Assembly (NCBI GenBank): GCA_038252255.1
Contig: JBBSAM010000013.1
Location: 51,101 to 115,100 of the forward strand
Source: Chersky-806 sp038252255
GTDB taxonomy: Bacteria > Actinomycetota > Acidimicrobiia > IMCC26256 > JAENVU01
Length of the DNA: 64,000 nt
Reading direction: 5' to 3'
Each line of letters opens with the position of its first letter. Position 1 is the stretch's first letter. The notes beneath the pieces were generated by a model. That model saw nothing but the letters and a program-made list of their open reading frames with translations. It did no database searches and had not been told where the DNA came from. Shown here piece by piece: positions 45,739 through 53,144 of the stretch. Made by a program: the position numbers and the translations under genes.

Positions 45739-47652
45739 CTACGTGCCCGCCGCCGGGCGACCATTGGTCGACTCGAGATACGGCAGCAGCCATTCGGACA
45801 CCCACACCGCGCCCGCGGGCGAGAAGTGCGCCCCGTCGAGCGGCCGGAGCACCAGCCCGTCGACCTCGGACGGACAGGGCGGGCCGCCCGGGCACACCTG
45901 GCCGGCCAGGTCCACCACGGTGACGTCACCGGGGTGCCGCGCCGCGAACTTCACCAGGAGGTTGTCGAGGTGGGCGAAGCTCTCGTCCTCGTTCGCCTGC
46001 GAGCTCTCCTGGAGGCGGTGGAACCTCGCCGCGGCGCTCGGGGCCTGCGTAGCGATGACCACACGCGCTCCCTGCCGGGTCAGCTGCGCCAGCACCTTGT
46101 CCATCCGCCGGGTCATCTCTCGCTCCCACGCCGGGGTACCGGACCGGAGCGTCCGCCCGCCCACCTCGATGTCCGCCCGCTCCCAGGTGGAGAGCCAGAG
46201 CACGACGTTCGGTCGATGGCGCAGCGCGGGCCGGAGCGCAGCCTGGGTGAGACCGGGGCAGGCATCCGATCCGGGTGCCGTGAAGGCGTCTCCCGGCGCG
46301 ATCTTGCCGCTGGCGATCCCGCACGCGATGACCGCGGCCTGGTCGACCTGCAGGCCCGCGGCGCGGCCGACCACGGCGAGACCGGGCTGCACGCTGCACG
46401 CGACCGAGTCGCCGACGAGCAGCACGCGGAGCTTCGGGCCCCGTTCCACCCGACGGCTCGACGCCTGGAGTGCGCGCTTCGCCGCGCGGGTCTCGTCCGG
46501 TCGCGGCTGCGGGCAGGCGACCGGATCCGGCCCGAGCCCGAAGTAGGTCGGGGGCTTCGTGGCCCCGGCCGTCGAGATCAGCAGGGTCAGCCCCACCAGC
46601 ACCACACCGGCGGGCAGCACCCAGCGCACGTTCGGCCGGACGGACCAGCCGCGGCGGATCGGCCGCTCCACCAGGTAGTACGACGCGGTGGCGAACGCGA
46701 ACGTGACCGCGAGCCGGATCGCATTGAGCAGGGTCGGCCCCACGTCGAGCCGCCACCACACGAGCCAGATGTCGATCGGCCAGTGCCACAGGTAGAGGCC
46801 GTACGAGATCATCCCGATCCAGCGCAATGGCCGCAGCGAGAGCGGCGACCGGATCAGTCCGGGGCCGGGTTGCACCGCGGCCGCGATGACGGCCGCGACG
46901 GCGAGCGCGTACGCCAGCGAGCCGAGGCCGTAGTAGCCGGGCTCGACGTCGTGGACCTGGAACCACGCCCAGATGATCCCGACGGCGCCGACGACGCCGA
47001 GCACCTGGATCGAGATCCGTGCGCGCGGCGTCTTCGGCTGCCAGACGAGCAGGAGCAGCGCGAGCAGGCATCCGACGAGCAGGGTATGGGCGCGGGAATC
47101 GGTTCCGTAGTACGCGCGCGACGGGTCGTCGGCGCGGAACAGCGCGTCCATGAGATACACCGAGGCGATGATCCCGGCGCCGCAGACGATCGCCAGCACG
47201 CGCAACCGTCCCCGCCCGAGGCGGAGGCAGCCGAGCACCACGAGCGGCCACACCAGGTAGAACTGCTCCTCGATCGCGAGGGACCAGAGATGCCGGAACG
47301 GAGACGGCGAGGTGAAGAGGTCGAAGTACGACTGGCCCGCCGCGATGAACCGCCAGTTGGCCACGTAGAACAGGCCGGCGAGCCCGTCGAAGCGCAGGCG
47401 ATCGAGCTCGTAGCTCGGCATCGCGATCACGCCGTAGACGGCTACGAACACGATGACGAGCAGCAGCGCCGGCAGGAGCCGGCGGACCCTGCGGCCCCAG
47501 AACGCCAGCAGGCCGATGGACTGCGCCCGCTGCCACTCGAGGACGAGCAGCGTCGTGATCAGGAAACCGGAGAGGACGAAGAACGCGTCGACGCCGAGGA
47601 AGCCGCCCTTCGCCCACTTGTACGCGTCGTGGTACGCCATGACCGCGAGCAC
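45739..47652 (-). CDS. OatA-like membrane acyltransferase with SGNH domain
   Basis: The product has an acyltransferase-3 membrane domain of about ten helices (GFLGVDAFFVLSGFLITTL; WSLAIEEQFYLVWPLVVL; WHWPIDIW), then a C-terminal SGNH-like domain (LRVLLVGDSVACSVQPG; LDGAHFSPAGAVWVSEWL). Such two-part proteins O-acetylate cell-wall or surface glycans. The first usable start codon is GTG 47652, but the conserved PALDGIRALAV motif lies just upstream in the same open frame (to TAG at 47755), with no ATG, GTG or TTG; CTG at 47736 after GGAG is a candidate start. The gene follows the ANTAR regulator. Confidence 0.85.
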   Translation of the reverse strand: MLAVMAYHDAYKWAKGGFLGVDAFFVLSGFLITTLLVLEWQRAQSIGLLAFWGRRVRRLLPALLLVIVFVAVYGVIAMPSYELDRLRFDGLAGLFYVANWRFIAAGQSYFDLFTSPSPFRHLWSLAIEEQFYLVWPLVVLGCLRLGRGRLRVLAIVCGAGIIASVYLMDALFRADDPSRAYYGTDSRAHTLLVGCLLALLLLVWQPKTPRARISIQVLGVVGAVGIIWAWFQVHDVEPGYYGLGSLAYALAVAAVIAAAVQPGPGLIRSPLSLRPLRWIGMISYGLYLWHWPIDIWLVWWRLDVGPTLLNAIRLAVTFAFATASYYLVERPIRRGWSVRPNVRWVLPAGVVLVGLTLLISTAGATKPPTYFGLGPDPVACPQPRPDETRAAKRALQASSRRVERGPKLRVLLVGDSVACSVQPGLAVVGRAAGLQVDQAAVIACGIASGKIAPGDAFTAPGSDACPGLTQAALRPALRHRPNVVLWLSTWERADIEVGGRTLRSGTPAWEREMTRRMDKVLAQLTRQGARVVIATQAPSAAARFHRLQESSQANEDESFAHLDNLLVKFAARHPGDVTVVDLAGQVCPGGPPCPSEVDGLVLRPLDGAHFSPAGAVWVSEWLLPYLESTNGRPAAGT

Positions 47653-47728
47653 GGCCAGCGCACGGATGCCGTCGAGCGCGGGCTGGTAGGCGAACCCGGA
47701 GTCGCGCTCGGTCGGTGACCCGGTCGGC

Positions 47729-48328
47729 TCAGGCAGGAGGCTCGAGGTCTCCGTCTACGACGAGCTTGGCCACCTCGTGCACCTTGCAGCGCCGGTTCAT
47801 CGCCTCGTTGCGGAGGAAGATCCACGCGTCCTGCTCGTTGCGACCGAACCGGTCCATGAGGATGCCCTTCGCCCGGTCGATGATCTTGCGCGCCTCGAGC
47901 CGCTCGGCGAGATCGCCGACCTCGGACTCGAGGCTCGTGAGCTCCGCGTGCCGGCCGAGCGCGACCTCGATCGCGGGGATGAGGTCGCTCTTCTGGAACG
48001 GCTTGACGATGTAGCTCATCGCACCCGCGTCGCGCGCCTGCTCCACGAGATCGCGCTGCGAGAACGCGGTCAGGATCAGCACTGCGGCGAGGCGCTCCCC
48101 CGCGATGTGGCGCGCCGCGGACAGGCCGTCGAGCCCGGGCATCTTGATGTCCAGGATCGCGAGGTCGGGATTCAGGGTGCGGGCCAGCTCGACGGCTTCG
48201 TCGCCCCTGCCGGTCTCCCCGACGACCTCGTAGCCCTCTTCCTCGAGGAGCTCCTTCAGGTCCAGGCGGATGATCGCCTCGTCCTCGGCGATAACGACGC
48301 GAGTCGGTTGGTCGGGTGTACTGGGCAC
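47729..48328 (-). CDS. ANTAR-domain response regulator (PdtaR-like)
   Basis: The 199-residue protein has a receiver domain with EDE (residues 15-17), Asp60 (LAILDIKMPGLDG) and YIVKPF, and a C-terminal ANTAR domain (ARKIIDRAKGILMDRFG; DAWIFLRNEAMNRR). ANTAR proteins bind paired RNA hairpins and prevent transcription termination; mycobacterial PdtaR works with kinase PdtaS. GTG at 48328 was chosen because the receiver begins there; the longer frame runs into the coiled-coil gene. No cognate kinase lies adjacent. Confidence 0.92.
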   Translation of the reverse strand: MPSTPDQPTRVVIAEDEAIIRLDLKELLEEEGYEVVGETGRGDEAVELARTLNPDLAILDIKMPGLDGLSAARHIAGERLAAVLILTAFSQRDLVEQARDAGAMSYIVKPFQKSDLIPAIEVALGRHAELTSLESEVGDLAERLEARKIIDRAKGILMDRFGRNEQDAWIFLRNEAMNRRCKVHEVAKLVVDGDLEPPA

Positions 48329-48338
48329 GGGGCAGTCC

Positions 48339-48638
48339 TCAGCGGGTAGTGAGCTCGGCGGCCATCCGGTCGAGCAGGTCATCCTGCTCGCGCAGGAGGG
48401 CCGCGATCGAATGGGCGACCGCATCGCGCTGGCGGGCCATGGCGTCGGCGTGCTTCTGAGCTTCCCGCGCCTCCGCCTCGCCGAGCGGCGTCTCGGAGAC
48501 CAGGGCCCGCAGGCGGGCGTCTTCGGCTTCTTCCTCGAGGAACGTCAGCTGCTCCTCGGTGACGGCAAGCTCCGCCCGCATGCGCTTCACGCGCTCGCTG
48601 ACGTCCACGAGGCGCCGCTTCAAGAGAGATTGGCTCAC
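48339..48638 (-). CDS. Short coiled-coil protein upstream of the ANTAR regulator
   Basis: The 99-residue product is almost entirely charged heptad-like helix (RVKRMRAELAVTEEQLTFLEEEAEDAR; LLREQDDLLDRMAAEL). It has no signal or membrane segment. It ends 10 nt before the ANTAR regulator start on the same strand and is probably co-transcribed, so a regulatory partner role is plausible. Family not recognised. Confidence 0.65.
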   Translation of the reverse strand: MSQSLLKRRLVDVSERVKRMRAELAVTEEQLTFLEEEAEDARLRALVSETPLGEAEAREAQKHADAMARQRDAVAHSIAALLREQDDLLDRMAAELTTR

Positions 48639-48689
48639 GAGCGCAGTCTACGGGCCCCACTGGCCGGCGACACGGGCAGACGGGCCAGA

Positions 48690-49862
48690 ATGGGCGCCGT
48701 GACGAGCCATGCGATCTTCACCGCCGAGCACGACGAGCTGCGTGAGGCAGTTCGCCGCTTCGTGGACAAGGAGCTCCGACCCCACGTCGACGAGTGGGAG
48801 GAGGCCGGGTTCTTCCCCGACGACGTGTTCCGCCGCTGCGGTGAGCTCGGGTTCCTGGGCCTGCACTACCCCGAGCGCTGGGGTGGGTCCGGGGGCGACC
48901 TGACGTCCGGCCTGGTGTTCGTCGAGGAGCTCGCGCGCTGCGGATGCGGGGGTCTGCCGATGGCGATCTCGGTGCAGACCCACATGTGCACCCCCGCGCT
49001 CGCCGAGTTCGGGAGCGACGAGCTGCGGGAGCAATGGCTCCGGCCCGCGATCACGGGCGACAAGATCGGCGCCATCGCGATCACCGAGCCCGACGCCGGC
49101 TCGGACGTCGCCAACATCACGACCCGTGCCGTCCGTGACGGCGACAGCTGGGTGATCAACGGTCGGAAGATGTTCATCACGAACGGATTGCGCGCCGACT
49201 TCCTCACCTGCGTCGTCCAGACCGAGCCGGGTTCGGGCCACCGCGGCATCTCGCTCTTCATCGTCGACACGTCACTGCCCGGCGTCTCCGTGTCGCGCAA
49301 GTTGGCCAAGCTCGGGATGCTGTCGAGCGACACCGCGGAGATCGCGCTCGACGACGTCGCCGTTCCCCATTCGGCGCTGGTCGGCACGGATACCGGGCAG
49401 GGCTTCGCGCAGCTCATGTGGCAGCTGCAGTACGAACGGCTGTCCGGCGCGGAGGGCTCGATCGGCGCCGCGCAGGAGATCCTGGACCAGACCATCGAGT
49501 ACGCACGCGAGCGCCGCGCGTTCGGCCGGCCGATCGCGGATCACCAGGTGATCGCGCACAAGCTCGCCGATGCCGCGACAGAGCTCGAAGCGGCCCGCGC
49601 GTTGGTGTACTCGGTCATCTGGCGGATCCAGCAGGGCGAGTACCCGGTGGCGGAGATCTCCATGGCCAAGAAGTACGCGGCGCAGGTCGCGCACCGGCTG
49701 ATCGACGCGTGCCTCCAGGTCCACGGCGGCGCGGGCTACATGGCCGAGTTCCCGGTGAGCCGCGCCTACCGGGACTCCCGCCTCTGGCGCATCGGCGCCG
49801 GCACGGACGAGATCATGAACGAGGTCATCGCCAAGCGCCTGGGAATCTCCTCCGGGGCCTGA
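48690..49862 (+). CDS. Acyl-CoA dehydrogenase (IVD/LCAD-type active site)
   Basis: The 390-residue flavoenzyme has the FAD/substrate motifs IAITEPDAGSDVANI, WVINGRKMFITNG, and the C-terminal QVHGGAGYMAEFPVSRAYRD. The usual catalytic Glu of MCAD/SCAD (xxEGT) is replaced by Ala370 in IGAGTDE, while Glu249 in LQYERLSGAEG takes the helix-G position used by isovaleryl- and long-chain enzymes. It therefore probably oxidises branched or long acyl-CoAs. ATG 48690 or GTG 48699 can start it. Confidence 0.92.
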   Translation: MGAVTSHAIFTAEHDELREAVRRFVDKELRPHVDEWEEAGFFPDDVFRRCGELGFLGLHYPERWGGSGGDLTSGLVFVEELARCGCGGLPMAISVQTHMCTPALAEFGSDELREQWLRPAITGDKIGAIAITEPDAGSDVANITTRAVRDGDSWVINGRKMFITNGLRADFLTCVVQTEPGSGHRGISLFIVDTSLPGVSVSRKLAKLGMLSSDTAEIALDDVAVPHSALVGTDTGQGFAQLMWQLQYERLSGAEGSIGAAQEILDQTIEYARERRAFGRPIADHQVIAHKLADAATELEAARALVYSVIWRIQQGEYPVAEISMAKKYAAQVAHRLIDACLQVHGGAGYMAEFPVSRAYRDSRLWRIGAGTDEIMNEVIAKRLGISSGA

Positions 49863-49918
49863 GATCCACCACCGTTCACGGCACGATCATGAGGCTCAGA
49901 GCCCATGCAACGTGCCGG

Positions 49919-49947
49919 GAATGACGCGTTCAGCAGAATCGGGAAAG
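49919..49947 (-). repeat. 29-nt imperfect repeat, copy A (end of FtsX-like lipoprotein gene)
   Basis: This stretch and 50473-50501 share 24 of 29 positions, all differences being transitions. Consensus parts: GAATGAYGCGTTC then RGCRGAAYCGRGAAAG. This copy spans the stop codon of the lipoprotein gene at 49930. Confidence 0.35.
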
Positions 49948-50400
49948 CTGTTCTCGAAGCTTTGGCGGCAGCCGCTTCTTCGCCTTCTCGCAGTCGGCGA
50001 CCACGGGGGCAGTCTTGACTTCGTCGACCCCGGCCAGCCGCTCGAGAGAACGCGCCAGACGACGCGCGGCACCATCGACGGGCACGATCCGGAACGACAT
50101 CGGCAGGACCAGCGGATCAACGGTGGCGACCAAGTCAGGTTGGTCAGCGAAGAGCCGTCCGAACTCGCGGTAGGCATCCTGTTGCGATACGAACGTGAAC
50201 TTCCGTACCAAGCGCGATCGTGCGAGCGCAGTTCGCACCGCATCGATCTGCTCGGAGGTAGCACGAGCTCGCATGAATGCTTCCATCTCGACGGGGCGCG
50301 CGGATCGGGTTTCGTGCGAAGAGGTGTCCTTCGAGGTGCCGCCCGTGCAACCCGCGGCCAGGGCGACGGTGAGCACCACGCCGAGCCAAGCCCGCCCCAT
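49930..50400 (-). CDS. Lipoprotein consisting of an FtsX extracellular-domain homologue
   Basis: A 156-residue lipoprotein (lipobox LAAGC, Cys18) whose mature part resembles the extracellular domain of the cell-division permease FtsX: ATSEQIDAVRTALARSRLV, FVSQQDAYREFGRLFADQPDLV, LPMSFRIVPVD and a closing LERLAGVDEV. In FtsX this domain activates peptidoglycan hydrolases under FtsE ATP control. Here no permease helices or FtsE are attached, so it is a free surface-anchored copy. It may bind or titrate a hydrolase such as an NlpC/RipC-like enzyme (inference). It lies between an acyl-CoA dehydrogenase and an SGNH hydrolase gene. Confidence 0.75.
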   Translation of the reverse strand: MGRAWLGVVLTVALAAGCTGGTSKDTSSHETRSARPVEMEAFMRARATSEQIDAVRTALARSRLVRKFTFVSQQDAYREFGRLFADQPDLVATVDPLVLPMSFRIVPVDGAARRLARSLERLAGVDEVKTAPVVADCEKAKKRLPPKLREQLSRFC

Positions 50401-50472
50401 GCTCCGGAATGGTAGGGCCGTCCCGAGGAGGCGCTCTGCTCCCGCTGGCTACGTGCAGCCACGTTGGCGAGA

Positions 50473-50501
50473 GAATGATGCGTTCGGCGGAACCGAGAAA
50501 G
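50473..50501 (-). repeat. 29-nt imperfect repeat, copy B (after the SGNH hydrolase gene)
   Basis: Partner of 49919-49947. It starts 18 nt beyond the SGNH hydrolase stop on the minus strand and 73 nt ahead of the lipoprotein gene. Both copies sit just at or after the 3' ends of consecutive minus-strand genes. Confidence 0.35.
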
Positions 50502-50518
50502 GCGCACAACGGCCGCAG

Positions 50519-51226
50519 CTAGCCGACCGCCGCGACCACCAGGTTCGCCATGAGCTCGGATCCCGCTGCGCTGAGATGGAGACCGTCGGCCTGGTGGAGT
50601 GAGGGGTCGTAGGTCGTGCCACCAAACGCGGTCCAGGCGTCCACGAACCCTCCCGAGGGCGCGAGCTTCGAGTAGATCGCGTTCAGTCGCGGAACGATCC
50701 GAGCACCGGGGTCGATCCTCAGGGAGACGCTCGGATTGAGGACCCAGATGAAGCGGGCGCCGTTCTTCGTCAGGATCTTCTGGGCCTGTTTCGCGGCCCG
50801 TTCCCACCGGCTGTAGAAGGCCTCGGTTCCGTACCCGAGCTGTGGCCGACACGGTGGTACTCCGGCCTGAGTGAGCAAGTTGTAATTCCCCTTGTTCTGG
50901 TAGACGACCACATCTGGCTGAACAGTCCTCAGCAACCGCCTCGCGTAGCGACCGTGGCACTTGTCGGAGTCGAGGAGCCCACTGCCGCCAATGTAGGCAA
51001 CGGTCACCTGATAGCCCCGCAGCCGTAGTTGCGTGGCCGCACCGGGGCCATAGTTCCCGGTGAGGGAATCGCCGACCAGCAGCACCCGCGGCGGTCCCGG
51101 CGCACGAACCTTCTGCTTGACCGCGCCGGCGACTGTAGGTGCGGCGAGCGTCACCGAGACCAGCAGCGTCAGTGCGACCACCATGAGCCGCTTCACTTCC
51201 CGCTTCTCGAATCGCATCTTTTGCAT
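50519..51226 (-). CDS. Secreted SGNH/GDSL-type hydrolase
   Basis: The 235-residue protein has a signal peptide (LMVVALTLLVSVTLAAPTVAGA) and an SGNH fold: block I VLLVGDSLTGNYG with the nucleophile Ser, and the C-terminal DGLHLSAAGSELMA with the Asp-x-x-His pair. Members are esterases or deacylases, commonly acting on acylated sugars. GGGGGA lies 7 nt before the ATG. It is 28 nt after the GH10 gene on the same strand, suggesting the two act on a common polysaccharide. Confidence 0.85.
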   Translation of the reverse strand: MQKMRFEKREVKRLMVVALTLLVSVTLAAPTVAGAVKQKVRAPGPPRVLLVGDSLTGNYGPGAATQLRLRGYQVTVAYIGGSGLLDSDKCHGRYARRLLRTVQPDVVVYQNKGNYNLLTQAGVPPCRPQLGYGTEAFYSRWERAAKQAQKILTKNGARFIWVLNPSVSLRIDPGARIVPRLNAIYSKLAPSGGFVDAWTAFGGTTYDPSLHQADGLHLSAAGSELMANLVVAAVG

Positions 51227-51254
51227 TCCGGTTCCCCCTGCCTACGAATGCCGC

Positions 51255-52310
51255 CTACCCGAAGAAGACGTGAGCGGCGGGCTTCGGCGCGTAGTTCCGG
51301 TCGAAAGGCAGCGCCGATCCGGCGGCCCCGTCGGTCCACGAGGGCACCCACGAATAGCGGTCGGTAAATCCCCAGGTGGTCAAGGACCTGCAGTTCGGCG
51401 ATTTGATGCACGCCCGGTAGATCAGCTTGTAAACCTTGGCTTGGTCCTTGAGGGCTTTCGCCGTCACCGGTCCAAACAAGCGGACGTCCATCTCGGTGAT
51501 AGCGACGTCAAGACCGAGCTTCGCGTAGGTCCGCATCGTGCGACCGATCTGACCGGCCGAGGGTCGTGAGTTCGTAGCGCCGAGCGGAGGACCAACCGGG
51601 ATCTTGGATGTCGTCGTGTGCATCTCGAGACCCATCCCGTCGAGCGGCACACCACGCGCGAGGAAACCATGGACCATGTTCAACGCGAGGGTCTGCCTCC
51701 AGGCAGGAATCTCGCCGCCCATGTCGTTGTAGTAGAGCTTCGCGGTCGGGTCGGCAGCACGCGCGGTGCGGTAGGCGATGTCCAGGTACCCAGGGCCGAT
51801 GCGGCTGTTGAACGGGTTGGGAACCGCGAAACCGACGGCCTCGCTCACAACGTTCCAGATCGCCACCCGGCCCGCGTACCGGCTGACAATTGTCCGGATG
51901 TGATTCTGAAGGATGGCGCTCATCTCGGCGGGAGAGAAGTTCCCGTCAGTCAACCAAGAGGGGTTCCCCGTCCACCACACCAGCGGCAGCCCCTGGACCT
52001 GCAGATGATGCCGGGAGGCGAAGTCCACGAGCGCGTCCATCGGAGCGAAGTTGAACACGCCCTGCTGCGGCTCGATCACGCTCCATTTCGTCGCGTTCTC
52101 CGGCGTGATCATGTGATAGTGGCTCAGCACCATATTGGCGTATTGAGAATCGCCACCGGTCAGCCGATCGAGCACTGCCGTACCCAGGACCGGTCGGGCT
52201 CCGATCGGCGCGGTGCTCGCTCCCGCGACGGTGGCGGGAACTGCGAAGGCCAGAAGAGACGCGGCTGTCGAGAGCATCAATCCTGCTGCTAAACGCTTCA
52301 TCCTCTTCAT
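51255..52310 (-). CDS. Secreted GH10-like glycoside hydrolase with altered active site
   Basis: The 351-residue protein has a signal peptide and one TIM-barrel matching family 10 endo-xylanases: HYHMITPENATKWSVIEPQQG, WGFTDRYSWVPSW and the nucleophile Glu273 in ITEMDVRLFG. The acid/base segment reads WNVVSEA (Glu157) where GH10 has WDVVNEA, so the clan GH-A Asn is Ser156. The usual LVWH is LVWW (Trp113). The general Glu pair is kept, so activity on an unusual substrate is possible. It probably forms an operon with the SGNH hydrolase. Confidence 0.85.
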   Translation of the reverse strand: MKRMKRLAAGLMLSTAASLLAFAVPATVAGASTAPIGARPVLGTAVLDRLTGGDSQYANMVLSHYHMITPENATKWSVIEPQQGVFNFAPMDALVDFASRHHLQVQGLPLVWWTGNPSWLTDGNFSPAEMSAILQNHIRTIVSRYAGRVAIWNVVSEAVGFAVPNPFNSRIGPGYLDIAYRTARAADPTAKLYYNDMGGEIPAWRQTLALNMVHGFLARGVPLDGMGLEMHTTTSKIPVGPPLGATNSRPSAGQIGRTMRTYAKLGLDVAITEMDVRLFGPVTAKALKDQAKVYKLIYRACIKSPNCRSLTTWGFTDRYSWVPSWTDGAAGSALPFDRNYAPKPAAHVFFG

Positions 52311-52748
52311 CGCCCTGCCTCTCGTTGAGCACCTCCCGCCAACGACGGCAGATGCACCATCTCCCGTTCGACGGTAAACCCGCGCCTTCTGGCGCAGTAG
52401 AGCCCTTCGACCGACCTCCAGAGCCAAAGGGCCCTCCTTCATTTGCGCCAATGCACGAAGCGGCTCTCGACGCGCGCTTCTACGCGTGCCCTGGTCAGGA
52501 CTCGCTGCGTGTGGCTCGATCGCCCAAACGGACAGTTCTCGCCAGTTCCTTGCCCGAGCCCCTGATGCGCTGCCCATTACTTTCCACCCGAGCAAACCAC
52601 ACCCACGAAATGCGGACATCGGCAAAATTGCCTAGACGACCAAACTTGGCGTCGGCTGTCAGAAAAACACGATCCCCGCGCACCGCCGGTCAACTTCCCA
52701 AACGTGCCCTACACTTCGGTGAGTTTCCTAAGGGCAGGAGGCTGTGCA
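52311..52748. other. 438-nt intergenic region between the GH10 and LuxR-type genes
   Basis: No coding frame with natural composition was found. It must hold the divergent promoters of the GH10-SGNH unit and the LuxR-type gene. Visible elements are a quasi-palindrome GGCAAAATTGCC (52621-52632), a -10-like TACACT ahead of the LuxR-type gene, and AGGAGG 7 nt before its GTG. Its AT content is locally higher than that of its neighbours. Confidence 0.5.
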
Positions 52749-53036
52749 GTGAAAGCGGCAGGCTGGCTTCACCCGGCCGCTGCAACGGCCGCCTGCGAGC
52801 CGTGCAGCGCGGTCGTCTCCGAGCACGTGCAGCGACTCGCGTCCAGCCACCAGCTCACGGTCCGCGAAGTACAGGTCGTTCGGCACGTTGCATGCGGAGC
52901 GAGCAACAGCGAGGTCGCCGCGCACCTGGGGGTGAGCGTCCGGACCATCGATTGTCATCTCCGCAACGCCTACCGCAAGCTGAACATCCACTCGCGCGTG
53001 CATCTCGCGCTGCTCGTGCACAATGAGTCGGTTTGA
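52749..53036 (+). CDS. LuxR-type HTH-only regulator
   Basis: The 95-residue protein is little more than a GerE/LuxR helix-turn-helix: LTVREVQVVRHVACGASNSEVA, HLGVSVRTIDCHLRNAYRKL and a short tail. There is no receiver or ligand domain. The N-terminal ~35 residues are Ala- and Cys-containing (AAGWLHPAAATAACEPC). GTG at 52749 is preferred over the ATG at 52704 because AGGAGG lies 7 nt upstream. Sitting between the GH10 and GH16 genes, it may control glycan-active enzymes (inference). Confidence 0.85.
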   Translation: MKAAGWLHPAAATAACEPCSAVVSEHVQRLASSHQLTVREVQVVRHVACGASNSEVAAHLGVSVRTIDCHLRNAYRKLNIHSRVHLALLVHNESV

Positions 53037-53144
53037 GGCCCCTGGGGCGCCTGGCGATCGTCCACCATTCTCTCCTTACCCCGGCGACCTGGCCTAACCT
53101 GCGGCTAAGTGTCACTGCACCCAATGGATTGGGGACCTGCAAGC

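Noticed and set aside
44108..46546. 812-codon open frame opposite polA and the acyltransferase
   Set aside because: Shadow frame; residue composition mirrors the codons of polA and no motif is present.
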